Shown here: positions 14,052 to 22,500 of the stretch, in pieces | Layout of the letters: each line of letters opens with the position of its first letter | How positions within the stretch are numbered: the first letter of the stretch is position 1 | NCBI RefSeq assembly: GCF_000023125.1 | Contig: NC_013037.1 | Location: 4,615,001 to 4,637,500 of the forward strand | Source of the DNA: Dyadobacter fermentans DSM 18053 | GTDB taxonomy: Bacteria; Bacteroidota; Bacteroidia; Cytophagales; Spirosomataceae | Reading direction: 5' to 3' | DNA length: 22,500 bases | Translations under genes and position numbers: made by a program | The notes under the pieces: model-generated | What the model saw: only the letters and a program-made list of their open reading frames with translations | The model's database searches: none | What the model was told of the DNA's origin: nothing

Positions 14052-15914
14052 ATGTTTCAGGAATATGATGTGATCGTGGTAGGCGCAGGCCATGCCGGAT
14101 GCGAAGCCGCCGCTGCCGCAGCGACGATGGGCTCCTCGGTGCTGCTGATCACAATGAATATGCATACCATCGCGCAGATGTCGTGCAACCCCGCAATGGG
14201 GGGCGTCGCGAAGGGACAGATCGTTCGCGAGATCGACGCGCTCGGCGGACAGTCGGGGATCGTCTCCGACAAAACCATGATCCAGTTCCGCATGCTGAAC
14301 CTCTCCAAAGGCCCTGCCATGTGGAGCCCGCGCTGCCAAAGCGATAGAGTTAGGTTTGCGGAGGAATGGCGCTCCATCCTTGAGAACAATCCCAATGTAG
14401 ACTTCTGGCAGGATACGGCTAAGAACATCATCGTCGAGGACGGCAAAGTGTGCGGCGTGGTGACCAGCCTGGGGATACAGATCCGCTCAAAGGCAGTAGT
14501 GCTAACCAATGGAACCTTCCTGAATGGACTTATCCATATTGGCGAAAAGAACTTCGGCGGAGGCCGCACGGGCGAGAAATCTGCCACCGGTTTGACCGAA
14601 CAATTGGTTACCCTCGGCTTCGAGGCAGGACGGATGAAAACCGGCACGCCACCGCGAGTGGATGGTCGCTCGCTCGACTATTCTAAAATGGAGGAGCAAC
14701 CCGGCGACGAAGTTCCAGCTAAGTTCTCCTACACCGACACCAAGCCGCTCGCCAAACAACGCAGCTGTTGGATCACCTACACCAACCAGGAAGTCCACGA
14801 TGTGCTGAAAACCGGATTCGAGAAATCGCCGATGTTTTCGGGACGCATTAAGGGACTCGGTCCCCGCTACTGCCCGTCGGTAGAGGACAAGATCAATCGC
14901 TTTGCCGATAAGGACCGCCACCAGATTTTCGTGGAGCCGGAAGGCTGGGATACCGTGGAAGTGTATGTGAATGGCTTCTCGACCTCGCTTCCGGAAGACG
15001 TGCAATACGCCGCGCTTCGGAAAATTCCTGGTTTTGAAAATGCCAAAATGTTCCGCCCCGGCTACGCGATCGAATACGATTACTTCCCGCCGACGCAGCT
15101 GAAATCGACGCTCGAGACCCACTTGGTGAAGAACCTATTTTTTGCAGGGCAAATCAACGGAACGACGGGCTACGAGGAAGCGGCTTGCCAGGGTCTCATG
15201 GCAGGGATTAACGCGCACAGAAATGTGAACGATCTCGATCCGTTTGTCCTGAAAAGATCGGAAGCATACATAGGCGTGCTTATCGACGACCTCATTAACA
15301 AAGGCACCGAAGAGCCTTACCGGATGTTCACCTCCCGCGCCGAATACCGCACATTGCTCCGCCAGGATAATGCCGATTTAAGGCTTACTGAAAAGGGATA
15401 CGAAATCGGATTGGCGAGCGACGAAAGGGTGGAAGCCGTCCGAAAGAAGAAACGTGAAACGGAAGAGGTCATCGCCAAACTGAATGCTACCAAGCTCACG
15501 CCCGACGAAATCAATCCTGCATTGGAAGCGATCGGAACGGCGCAGATCCGTGAGAAAATAGCCGTCGCGCAACTGCTCCGGAGACCCCAGATTTCCATCG
15601 ATCAACTGCTCGAAGCAAGCGCGGTCGTGACCGAATTGCTCGCTGAATACGCTAACGATTCTGTTCAGCAGGCCGAAATCAACCTCAAATACGACAGCTA
15701 CATTGAAAAGGAAATGCTGCTCGTGGATAAAATGAATAAGCTGGAAAACCTCGCGATCGTGGAGAATTTCAACTACGACGGGGTCACTTCGTTGTCCTTT
15801 GAAGGCCGTGAAAAACTGAAAAGAACACGTCCTTCGACGATCGGCCAGGCGTCCCGCATCAGTGGTGTCAGCCCTTCGGATATATCTGTTTTAATGCTTT
15901 ACATAGGCCGCTAA
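14052..15914 (+). CDS. mnmG: tRNA uridine-5-carboxymethylaminomethyl modification enzyme MnmG (GidA)
   Basis: MnmG is an FAD enzyme that works with MnmE to install carboxymethylaminomethyl or aminomethyl groups on wobble U34 of certain tRNAs. At 620 residues it is of normal length. The FAD motif GAGHAGCEAA is at 11-20, and MSCNPAMGGVAKG, MKTGTPPRVDGRSLDY, TGYEEAACQGLMAG and EPYRMFTSRAEYR follow. The C-terminal MnmE-interaction region ends RPSTIGQASRISGVSPSDISVLMLYIGR. The next gene starts inside its stop codon (TAATG). It often lies near oriC, which fits the DnaA-box cluster downstream. Confidence 0.97.
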   Translation: MFQEYDVIVVGAGHAGCEAAAAAATMGSSVLLITMNMHTIAQMSCNPAMGGVAKGQIVREIDALGGQSGIVSDKTMIQFRMLNLSKGPAMWSPRCQSDRVRFAEEWRSILENNPNVDFWQDTAKNIIVEDGKVCGVVTSLGIQIRSKAVVLTNGTFLNGLIHIGEKNFGGGRTGEKSATGLTEQLVTLGFEAGRMKTGTPPRVDGRSLDYSKMEEQPGDEVPAKFSYTDTKPLAKQRSCWITYTNQEVHDVLKTGFEKSPMFSGRIKGLGPRYCPSVEDKINRFADKDRHQIFVEPEGWDTVEVYVNGFSTSLPEDVQYAALRKIPGFENAKMFRPGYAIEYDYFPPTQLKSTLETHLVKNLFFAGQINGTTGYEEAACQGLMAGINAHRNVNDLDPFVLKRSEAYIGVLIDDLINKGTEEPYRMFTSRAEYRTLLRQDNADLRLTEKGYEIGLASDERVEAVRKKKRETEEVIAKLNATKLTPDEINPALEAIGTAQIREKIAVAQLLRRPQISIDQLLEASAVVTELLAEYANDSVQQAEINLKYDSYIEKEMLLVDKMNKLENLAIVENFNYDGVTSLSFEGREKLKRTRPSTIGQASRISGVSPSDISVLMLYIGR

Positions 15915-16816
15915 TGTCTTTAGAAACGCTTGATAAATGCCCGGTATGCCAGCAATCCAGTTTCAGCAATTACCTGAACGTGGAGGATTATACCGTTTCG
16001 CACAAAGAATTCACGATCCAGCAATGCAATTCCTGTTACTTTCTGTTCACGAATCCGCGCCCGTCCGAGGCTTCGATCGGAGCCTATTATGAATCGCAGG
16101 ACTACATTTCTCATCACGACGAAGCCAAAGATCTGATGAGTAAAGTGTACACTTCTGTAAGAAATCATACGATTGAACAGAAGGTAAAACTGATCAACAG
16201 CCTTGTGAAACCAAAGGGAACATTGCTGGATATCGGCTGCGGAACGGGCAACTTTTTGAGCGCCGTGAAGCAGGATGGCTGGAAAACATTCGGTACCGAG
16301 CCCGATTCCGGCGCCCGCGAAGTAGCAGCGAAGCGGGTAGGAGCGACGATTTTTGAAGGCATTACCGAAGAAAGTCTCGGAGCCCAGCAATACGATATCA
16401 TTACGATGTGGCACGTTTTGGAACACGTCCACAAATTGAATGAAACTATAGACTGGCTGCAAAACCACTTAAAACCGAACGGACGGATCATCATCGCGGT
16501 GCCTAACCCGCAGTCGCACGACGCCGCTAAATACGGCCGTTTTTGGGCCGCCTACGACGTCCCGCGGCATTTGTATCATTTCACACGCGCCACGATGAAA
16601 AATCTCCTGCAAAGGCACGGATTGGCCGTTAAAAAGATCCTTCCGATGTGGTTCGATTCCTTTTATGTGAGTATGCTCAGCACCAAATATAAAAGCAGTA
16701 AAACGAATCTCGTGGATAGTGTCGTCACCGGTCTGCAATCCAACTTAAAAGGCCGCGCCGGAACGAATAAGGAACTGAATACTTCCAGTCTGATCTACAT
16801 TATTTCGAAAAACTGA
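15914..16816 (+). CDS. Class I SAM-dependent methyltransferase with N-terminal zinc ribbon
   Basis: The 300-residue protein starts with a probable zinc-binding ribbon, Cys9-x2-Cys12 and Cys38-x2-Cys41. A Rossmann methyltransferase domain follows, with the SAM motif LLDIGCGTGNFL at 104-115 and the helper motif MWHVLEHVHKLNE. The architecture is that of Methyltransf_23-type enzymes, which act on diverse small molecules; the substrate cannot be told. It overlaps mnmG by one base (TAATG), so the two are co-translated. That hints at, but does not show, a link to RNA modification. A strong terminator follows. Confidence 0.88.
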   Translation: MSLETLDKCPVCQQSSFSNYLNVEDYTVSHKEFTIQQCNSCYFLFTNPRPSEASIGAYYESQDYISHHDEAKDLMSKVYTSVRNHTIEQKVKLINSLVKPKGTLLDIGCGTGNFLSAVKQDGWKTFGTEPDSGAREVAAKRVGATIFEGITEESLGAQQYDIITMWHVLEHVHKLNETIDWLQNHLKPNGRIIIAVPNPQSHDAAKYGRFWAAYDVPRHLYHFTRATMKNLLQRHGLAVKKILPMWFDSFYVSMLSTKYKSSKTNLVDSVVTGLQSNLKGRAGTNKELNTSSLIYIISKN

Positions 16817-16837
16817 AACGTCTCAAAAACTCAAAAC

Positions 16838-16870
16838 GGCCCTCAATACCCACTGTATTGGGGGCTTTTT
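16838..16870 (+). terminator. Rho-independent terminator after the methyltransferase gene
   Basis: GCCCTCAATAC (16839-16849) pairs with GTATTGGGGGC (16855-16865), 11 bp with one G-U pair, around a 5-nt loop, then five T residues (16866-16870). It ends the ybeY-mnmG-methyltransferase unit. Confidence 0.9.
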
Positions 16871-16884
16871 AAATTCATCCGACA

Positions 16885-18501
16885 ATGCTTAGAACGATTG
16901 TATTTGCCATCCTCGTGCTGTTTTTTTTCGAACGCTGCGCCCAGCAAGTCCCGCCCACAGGAGGTAAGCGCGATTCCATTCCGCCCAACCTCGTGGAAAG
17001 TAATCCATTGAACAAAACCCTCAATTTTAAAGGCAAAAAAATCGAACTGTTCTTCGACGAATATGTGGTCGTTGATAATATCAATCAAAAACTCGTGATC
17101 ACGCCGGAAGCCGACAACCCCTATTCCTACAAGCAAAATGGCATGTCGGTGGCGCTTACATTCAAAAATCAGTTCAAGGACAGCACTACTTACACGCTGA
17201 ATTTCGGTGATGCGATCAAGGATTTTGCAGAAAAAAATCCGGCAAAAAACCTCAAGATCGTGTTCAGCACCGGCACCTCGCTCGACTCCGGGCGCGTGTA
17301 CGGAACCCTCAAAGACATTCGCACAAACAAACCGATTTTCGACGCCCTGGTAGGTCTTTATAATGTGAGCGACACGCTCAATATCGCCAAGCAGAAGCCC
17401 TACTATTTCTCCCGCACCGACAGCAGCGGCGTATTTTCCATCGAGAACATCCAGACAAGGCAATACAAACTGATCGCGATCGACGACAAAAACCGGAATA
17501 TGCTCTACAATGCAAAGGACGAACGCATGGGATTTTTGGGAAAAACCATCACCGCCGGCACCGATTCGGCGTCCTACGCGCTGAATATGTACCTGTCGGA
17601 CAACACGGCCCTCAAAGTTCAAAGGACGCTGCCCAAAGTGAATAATTACGCTGTGGTTTTCAGCAAACCGATCGAAAACGTTGAAGTCACATTCGTGAAT
17701 AAGGATTCACTGCCCTACCTGCTCGAGCCGGGGGGCACAAACCTCAAATTTTTCAATGTAGAGCCTCATGCAGACACCACGCTGGTTAAGCTTAAAACCC
17801 TCGATTCCCTCGGGATTACGACGGAATTCGAACAAAAAATCGCATTTCAGGCGCAGCGCGGCAAAACCCGCCAGCTCGATCCGCTCACACTTACCACCAT
17901 TCCGGAAGCCAACAAGCCACTCACAAATGAATTCACCTACAAGCTGATCCTGAACAAGCCCGTGAAGACATTAGATGATCAAAAAATCGCCATTATCTCC
18001 GACAGCCTCACAAATGAACCATTAAATGCATTTAAATACACCTGGAACACCAACCGGAATATCCTCACGATTGCCGCAAAATCCTTTGCCAAGGACAGCG
18101 TGAAATTCGACATTCCGAAGGGCTCCATTATCAGTGTGGAAGGCGATACACTGGCTAAAACGCTGCTCAAACATCCTGTGCTAAACGAAGAGGATTTCGG
18201 CGTGATACGCGGGCGCGTAACGAATGCTGATACGGCCGTCCACTTCATTCTTGAGCTCGTAGATGAGCAGTATAAGGTCGTCGAAACGGTGTACGCATCG
18301 CCGTATACTTTCAAGAATATCCCTCAAGGAAAATACTTTTTACGCATCACGGTCGACAAAAACCGGAACAGAAGATGGGACACTGGCCAAATCGACAAGG
18401 ATCTACAGCCTGAACCGGTTTATTACCTGCCCGACAAGATCCTTTTGAAGGCCAACTTCGAGCTGAATGACATCAATATCACCATTCCTGAAGAAAAATA
18501 A
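16885..18501 (+). CDS. Exported Ig-like domain protein (Big_5 type), possible lipoprotein
   Basis: This 538-residue protein begins with a hydrophobic export segment (MLRTIVFAILVLFFFERC) followed by CAQQVPPTGGKRDSIPP, the start of a Bacteroidota family with an SbsA-type Ig-like domain near residues 25-130. A carboxypeptidase-regulatory-like or CnaB-like beta fold seems to follow (VYGTLKDIRTNKPIFDALV, then GVFSIENIQTRQYKLIAI), and a similar one near the C-terminus (YTFKNIPQGKYFLRI). Cys18 could be lipidated, but the preceding Glu-Arg is far from a standard lipobox. It is probably surface or periplasmic. The function is unknown. It starts 15 nt after the terminator T-run. Confidence 0.82.
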   Translation: MLRTIVFAILVLFFFERCAQQVPPTGGKRDSIPPNLVESNPLNKTLNFKGKKIELFFDEYVVVDNINQKLVITPEADNPYSYKQNGMSVALTFKNQFKDSTTYTLNFGDAIKDFAEKNPAKNLKIVFSTGTSLDSGRVYGTLKDIRTNKPIFDALVGLYNVSDTLNIAKQKPYYFSRTDSSGVFSIENIQTRQYKLIAIDDKNRNMLYNAKDERMGFLGKTITAGTDSASYALNMYLSDNTALKVQRTLPKVNNYAVVFSKPIENVEVTFVNKDSLPYLLEPGGTNLKFFNVEPHADTTLVKLKTLDSLGITTEFEQKIAFQAQRGKTRQLDPLTLTTIPEANKPLTNEFTYKLILNKPVKTLDDQKIAIISDSLTNEPLNAFKYTWNTNRNILTIAAKSFAKDSVKFDIPKGSIISVEGDTLAKTLLKHPVLNEEDFGVIRGRVTNADTAVHFILELVDEQYKVVETVYASPYTFKNIPQGKYFLRITVDKNRNRRWDTGQIDKDLQPEPVYYLPDKILLKANFELNDINITIPEEK

Positions 18502-18935
18502 CGACATTTTTGTCTACAGTCTGTGGATAACTATGTGAATAACGCGGAAATTTTGTTGGTAAGAGGGGTGAAAATGTGAACAACCTTGTGGATAACCCCT
18601 AATATGTGTGGATAAAAAAGTGAATTTCGTCCTCCAGTGGATAACCAACAACGAAATCAGAGTTAACAGTACGTTGATTCACTTTAGAAACTGTGGATAA
18701 CAAATGTAGTCAACTAAAGGCGTTTACCCACATTCAAATGTGAACAGATAATTTCCTAACTTGTATTTCAGCTACTTAAATGTTGATTTCAAAAATTTCT
18801 CCAGTGGATAACTCGCATAAGTTATGCACAATTTGTGGATAAGTATGTTAATCTACAGTGGATAAGGATCTTATTCACAAATCCACAGGCACAATGAATG
18901 ATAATAACTAAAGGAAAAAGATTTTTTTATCTATT
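18502..18935. other. oriC: Candidate chromosomal replication origin (DnaA-box cluster)
   Basis: This 434-bp non-coding region holds eleven DnaA-box-like 9-mers. TGTGGATAA (complement TTATCCACA) starts at 18522, 18587, 18607, 18692 and 18834. TGTGAATAA is at 18534, TTATGCACA at 18822 and TTATTCACA at 18871. One-mismatch AGTGGATAA is at 18636, 18803 and 18857. Further weak matches are at 18575 and 18724. Nine of the eleven share one orientation. AT-rich stretches at about 18743-18800 and 18890-18935 could be the unwinding element. mnmG, often origin-linked, is 2.6 kb upstream and an rRNA operon is in the same window. No dnaA is in view. Identification is by motif density. Confidence 0.78.
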
Positions 18936-20747
18936 ATGAAAAGGGTTACGAGCTGTTTGATGATAGGATTTCTGCTTTCCGGGGCGGCCGCGGCGTTCGG
19001 GCAGGGGGAGCGGGAGCTGGCCGAGGAGTATTTCAAAAACGGGGACTGTCCGAAGGCGCTTAGTTATTATTCTTCTTTTCTGAAAAATTCATTCGAGAAG
19101 ATCTCGCTTAAGAATTATACGAGCTGCATTGTGAAGAGCAAGACCTGGGGCGATGGCGAGCAATTTTTCAAAAAGCAGATCAAAGGCGATCCCAACAATG
19201 CAGCATGGTATTACCTGAACTGGGGCATTATGCTTGAGAATCAGGGGAAGGCCGTGGAGGCGTCCAAACGGTACGAGCAAGTCATTACCGCATCGGGAGC
19301 CAGAACGGAGCTTAAACGTGATCTTGCGGAGGAATTCAGGGCACAAAACCAATCGGAATGGGCCAAAAATATCCTGCTCGAAGCTAGACAAAGTGCGAAG
19401 CGCTACGACATATTCCAGCTGGAACTAGCCAGCGTTTACCGCGACCTGAACCAGCCCGAAAAGATGATCGACGAGCTGCTTTCTTACGGCATGCGCTATC
19501 AGAATACGGAGGTCGTTCAGAATATGCTTCAGGACTTTACCAAGGACGAGAAGGAGCAGGCTTTGCTGGAAAAGGTACTATATGATAAGATCCAGAAATT
19601 TCCGCAGGAAGGCTTCTACAATGAACTGCTGATCTGGTACCAGGTGCAGCGCAAGGATTTTTACAAGGCATTCATCCAGGAACGTGCGCTCGACAGGCGT
19701 TTCAAACACAACGGTGCACGGCTCTACAACCTTGGCATGCTGGCCTTGCAGAACAATGATTATACCAATGCCGGCAATATATTCGATCACCTGGTCAAGG
19801 AATATCCGAAGGGCCAGCTATATCCGGTGGCCCGCAGAATGGCCATTTTCGCGCGGGAAGAGCAGGTTAAAAATACCTATCCCGTAAAGCGGAGCGAGGT
19901 GCAAAAGCTGCTGGGGCAATATCAGCAGTTGGTGGACGAACTGGGCGTGAATGTGCGCACGATCGAGGCATTACGGAACATGGCGATTTTGAATGCATTC
20001 TATATGGATGATTTCAAAAAGGCCATTGAAATACTACAGAAGGCGATTGAAGCAGGCAAGGCGGAGAAGAACTTCGTGGACAAATGTAAGCTCGATCTGG
20101 GCGATATTTACCTCTTGCAAGGTGAGCCCTGGGAGGCGACATTGGTGTATTCGCAGGTAGAAAAATCTCAGAAGGACGATGTGCTCGGATACGAAGCTAA
20201 ATTACGGAACGCCAAGCTTCATTATTTTAAAGGCGAGTTTGAGTTAGCAAAAGCAGTTTTGGATATCCTCAAAAAAGCAACTACCCGCGAGATTGCCAAC
20301 GACGCCAACGAGCTCTCCCTCTTAATCATGGACAACACCGGTCTGGACAGCAACGAGACAGCCATGAAGGCCTATTCGTCCGTGGAGTTGCAACTTTTCC
20401 AAAATAAGAAGTTCGAGGCTATCGATACTTTGAAACAACTTTACAAAAGGTACGAAAGCCATAGCCTGGCTGACGAAATTCTTTGGCTTACTGCGAAGAC
20501 TTACATCAAGCTCGACAGCAACCAGCAGGCGATGACGGATCTGAAATTGTTGTATTCCAAATTTGGACACGACCTGTATGGCGACGACGCGCTGTTTGCG
20601 ATGGCGAAACTTTACCAGGAAAAACTGAATGACAAGGACCAGGCGATGAAGATGTATCAGGAGCTGATGGAAAAATATCCCGGCAGCATTTTCGTCGCCG
20701 AGTCGCGGAAGCGCTTCCGGATTTTGAGAGGTGACGTGATTAACTAG
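18936..20747 (+). CDS. Exported tetratricopeptide-repeat protein
   Basis: The 603-residue protein has a signal peptide (MKRVTSCLMIGFLLSGAAAAFGQ, cleavage likely after Gln23 or nearby). The rest is almost wholly helical with TPR-type repeats, for example ELAEEYFKNGDCPKALSYYSSFL (27-49), AWYYLNWGIMLENQGKAVEASKRYEQV, ARLYNLGMLALQNNDYTNAGNIFDHLVKEYP, and near the end DALFAMAKLYQEKLNDKDQAMKMYQELMEKYPGS. The last repeats resemble those of YbgF/BamD-like envelope proteins. It is presumably a periplasmic scaffold; no enzyme domain is seen. It starts directly beside the DnaA-box region and is followed by a two-way terminator. Confidence 0.88.
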   Translation: MKRVTSCLMIGFLLSGAAAAFGQGERELAEEYFKNGDCPKALSYYSSFLKNSFEKISLKNYTSCIVKSKTWGDGEQFFKKQIKGDPNNAAWYYLNWGIMLENQGKAVEASKRYEQVITASGARTELKRDLAEEFRAQNQSEWAKNILLEARQSAKRYDIFQLELASVYRDLNQPEKMIDELLSYGMRYQNTEVVQNMLQDFTKDEKEQALLEKVLYDKIQKFPQEGFYNELLIWYQVQRKDFYKAFIQERALDRRFKHNGARLYNLGMLALQNNDYTNAGNIFDHLVKEYPKGQLYPVARRMAIFAREEQVKNTYPVKRSEVQKLLGQYQQLVDELGVNVRTIEALRNMAILNAFYMDDFKKAIEILQKAIEAGKAEKNFVDKCKLDLGDIYLLQGEPWEATLVYSQVEKSQKDDVLGYEAKLRNAKLHYFKGEFELAKAVLDILKKATTREIANDANELSLLIMDNTGLDSNETAMKAYSSVELQLFQNKKFEAIDTLKQLYKRYESHSLADEILWLTAKTYIKLDSNQQAMTDLKLLYSKFGHDLYGDDALFAMAKLYQEKLNDKDQAMKMYQELMEKYPGSIFVAESRKRFRILRGDVIN

Positions 20748-20765
20748 AGAATTTGGATGAAAATA

Positions 20766-20804
20766 GTAAAAGGCCCCGGAGTTCGTCACTTCGGGGCCTT
20801 TTAC
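20766..20804. terminator. Bidirectional terminator between convergent genes
   Basis: GTAAAAGGCCCCG (20766-20778) pairs with CGGGGCCTTTTAC (20792-20804), 13 perfect base pairs, and further inner pairs can form. The arms begin and end in A/T runs, so it could work in both directions, for the TPR gene on the + strand and thrC on the minus strand. Confidence 0.85.
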
Positions 20805-20878
20805 GTTTTAAAATTCACGTCCTTCTACCCGGATTCAGTCAAATATTCAAATCTCAGGGCTATAAGAAACGGTTATTT

Positions 20879-22186
20879 TTATTTTAAGGCGTTCATTAAC
20901 AATGATTTGAATTCCGAAAATTCAGGTTTCATTTTGATCGACACTTTTTCAATATCGAGCAGTGATTTCAATCTTTCGGGTACTTCGATGCTTTTTCCCA
21001 AAGTTTCTTCCACGAGGTCGATAAATTTGGCGGGGTGAGCCGTCGAGAGGAACACGCCGGTAAAATCGCTGCCGGTTTTTTTCCGGTAGTCCTGAAGACC
21101 GCGGTAAGCGACGGCCGTGTGCGGGCACATCACGTAGTTGGCATTGCCGAAAACTTCCCGCATTGCTTTCTGCGTTTGCTCGTCGTTGTAGAATGCGCCG
21201 GAAACTTTTTCATTGATCGCATTCCAGTCGTCATTGAAAAACCGGGTAAGCCGCACGAAGTTGCTCGGGCTGCCGACGTCCATTGCGTTCGAAATCGTTT
21301 CGATCGAGGGAAGCGGTTCGTACGTCCCGGACGTGAGGTAACGCGGTACTGCATTGTTTGCATTCGTCGCCGCGATGAAATGTTCCACCGGCAAGCCCAT
21401 GCGATAGGCGAGTACGCCGGCGCTGAGGTTTCCGAAATTCCCGCTTGGTACAGAAAACACTAGCGGCTTGCCCAGTTTTTTCAGCTGCGCATATGCCGCA
21501 AAGTAGTAGAACGATTGCGGAATGAGCCGGGCTATGTTAATGGAGTTGGCCGAGGCAAGGTTATATTTTTCGGAAAGTTCGGCGTCAAGGAATGCCTCTT
21601 TCACCAGGCGCTGGCAGTCGTCGAAGGTCCCTTCTACTTCCAGGGCCGTCACATTGTGGCCGAGGGTAGTGAGTTGTTTTTCCTGAATGTCGCTTACTTT
21701 CCCGCTAGGGTAGAGGATGGTAACGGAAATGCCCGGCACTTTGTAAAAACCCTGTGCAACCGCGCCGCCGGTGTCGCCGGACGTGGCTACCAGAATGCGG
21801 ATTTCCTTGTTGGAGCGCTGCAAAAAATAGGACATGATCGCGGCCATAAAACGGGCGCCGAAGTCCTTGAAAGCCATAGATGGCCCATGAAACAGTTCGA
21901 GCACGTAGTCATTCGGCGTGATCTTCACCACAGGCGCCTCGAAATCATATGCGCGATCGATGATGGATTCAATTTCGCTTCTCGTAATTTCACTGCCCAA
22001 AAGCGTGGCCGTCACCTCGATGGCGATCTCTTTGAAGGATTTATTTTCAATATCATCCATAAATTCCTTCGAAATCGCGGGAATGGATTCGGGCATATAG
22101 AGACCGTTATCGGGAGGAAGGCTGTTGAAAATCGCTTCTTCCAGGGATGCTTTCAGGTCGGCAGTTTTGGTACTGTAGAATATCAT
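20879..22186 (-). CDS. thrC: Threonine synthase
   Basis: ThrC converts O-phospho-L-homoserine to L-threonine with pyridoxal phosphate. The 435-residue protein begins MIFYSTKTADLKASLEEAIFNSLPPDNGLYMPE-like, typical of the long ThrC form. It has the PLP-lysine motif HGPSMAFKDFGARFM and the ATSGDTGGAVAQGF and VPSGNFGN loops. The start is placed at 22186 because family members begin just before YxSTK; an upstream in-frame ATG would add 12 residues running into the promoter box. It is the only minus-strand gene. thrA and thrB are not beside it in the window. Confidence 0.95.
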   Translation of the reverse strand: MIFYSTKTADLKASLEEAIFNSLPPDNGLYMPESIPAISKEFMDDIENKSFKEIAIEVTATLLGSEITRSEIESIIDRAYDFEAPVVKITPNDYVLELFHGPSMAFKDFGARFMAAIMSYFLQRSNKEIRILVATSGDTGGAVAQGFYKVPGISVTILYPSGKVSDIQEKQLTTLGHNVTALEVEGTFDDCQRLVKEAFLDAELSEKYNLASANSINIARLIPQSFYYFAAYAQLKKLGKPLVFSVPSGNFGNLSAGVLAYRMGLPVEHFIAATNANNAVPRYLTSGTYEPLPSIETISNAMDVGSPSNFVRLTRFFNDDWNAINEKVSGAFYNDEQTQKAMREVFGNANYVMCPHTAVAYRGLQDYRKKTGSDFTGVFLSTAHPAKFIDLVEETLGKSIEVPERLKSLLDIEKVSIKMKPEFSEFKSLLMNALK

Positions 22187-22219
22187 TTTTGATATGAATT
22201 GATCCGGAAATTGGGATCG

Positions 22220-22227
22220 CAAATTTA
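22220..22227 (-). promoter_or_regulatory. Candidate -7 promoter element of thrC
   Basis: On the minus strand this reads TAAATTTG, an exact match to the TAnnTTTG -7 consensus, 33 nt upstream of the chosen thrC start. It also supports that start over the ATG at 22222, which would fall inside the box. A -33 element is not obvious. The rest of the 201-nt divergent spacer to pruA shows nothing else I can support. Confidence 0.5.
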
Positions 22228-22387
22228 ACTAAAATCCCAGCAGGTCAGTTATTTTGAGAACTTTTAAATGGGTTTTCAGCATAAAAACGGGATTGGACTT
22301 TGCTGTGAAAGCATTGCGGGGATCGTGGCGGCCGATAATTTTGTTGACTAATAACAGCTAGTAAATCAATATAACAAACCAAATAAT

Positions 22388-22500
22388 ATGTCGATAGGAA
22401 TTTTCAATGTGCCGGCGCTCAAAAACGAGCCGGTTAAAAGTTACGCGCCGGGTACGCCGGAGCGCGCAGAACTCAAAAAAGCGCTGGCCGATGCCCGTGC
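22388..22500 (+). CDS. pruA: L-glutamate gamma-semialdehyde (1-pyrroline-5-carboxylate) dehydrogenase, N-terminal part
   Basis: The first 37 codons are visible before the window ends: MSIGIFNVPALKNEPVKSYA, then PGTPERAELKKAL. The pattern FNVPxxxNEPVxSYAPGTPER is characteristic of the start of the P5C dehydrogenase family, which oxidises glutamate semialdehyde to glutamate in proline breakdown. The catalytic domain lies beyond the window, so the call rests on the N-terminus only. It is divergent from thrC. Confidence 0.8.
   Translation, partial: MSIGIFNVPALKNEPVKSYAPGTPERAELKKALADAR

Noticed and set aside
18502..18935. CRISPR-like or satellite reading of the repeated TGTGGATAA strings
   Set aside because: Spacing is irregular, units are 9 bp in both orientations, and there is no repeat-spacer pattern; DnaA boxes explain them.
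20879..22192. Long + strand frames opposite thrC (21035-21463 and 21515-22192)
   Set aside because: ThrC motifs are clear on the minus strand and the + strand products have no recognisable domain.
22187..22222. Upstream ATG for thrC, adding 12 residues
   Set aside because: It overlaps the TAAATTTG -7 box, and the family starts at M-x-F/Y-Y-S-T-K, which fits 22186.

Overview
The window most resembles a Bacteroidota chromosome, probably Cytophagales and close to Dyadobacter/Spirosoma. This rests on protein character (a Bacteroidetes-type DUF4175 protein, a secreted Dabb protein, a YbeY with an H-x3-H-x5-D metal motif), the lack of clear Shine-Dalgarno sequences before most genes, and TAnnTTTG-type -7 promoter boxes. 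The genus is an inference; I could not run a search.

Layout. Positions 1-1187 are the 3' part of a 23S rRNA gene, followed by a 5S gene and a rho-independent terminator. Next is a complete tryptophan operon on the + strand. It starts with a leader peptide carrying three tandem Trp codons (1608-1667) and a 14-bp attenuator stem with a U-run, then trpE, trpG, trpD, trpC, trpF, trpB, a 66-residue unknown protein, a secreted Dabb protein, and trpA, closed by a strong terminator at 9033-9066. The seven trp products cover the whole chorismate-to-tryptophan route. The two extra genes sit between trpB and trpA, whose products form one complex, and the Dabb gene overlaps trpA by 4 nt.

From 9084 to 13390 there is a small predicted outer-membrane barrel protein and a large DUF4175 membrane/coiled-coil protein. 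Positions 13584-16816 hold ybeY, mnmG and a class I methyltransferase. Positions 16885-20747 hold an exported Ig-like protein, a 434-bp non-coding region packed with DnaA boxes, and an exported TPR protein. The right end has thrC on the minus strand and the first 37 codons of a divergent pruA.

The two signals most worth following are chromosome-maintenance elements. One is a candidate oriC at 18502-18935, with eleven DnaA-box-like 9-mers and an AT-rich stretch. The other is a parS-like palindrome abutting a second, perfect 16-bp palindrome, 20-50 bp upstream of mnmG and about 4.5 kb from the DnaA-box cluster. With mnmG (gidA) and an rRNA operon nearby, this looks like an origin-proximal region, although no dnaA or parAB is in view. 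The third signal is the classic-looking trp attenuator. No mobile element, CRISPR array, tRNA or integrase is visible.
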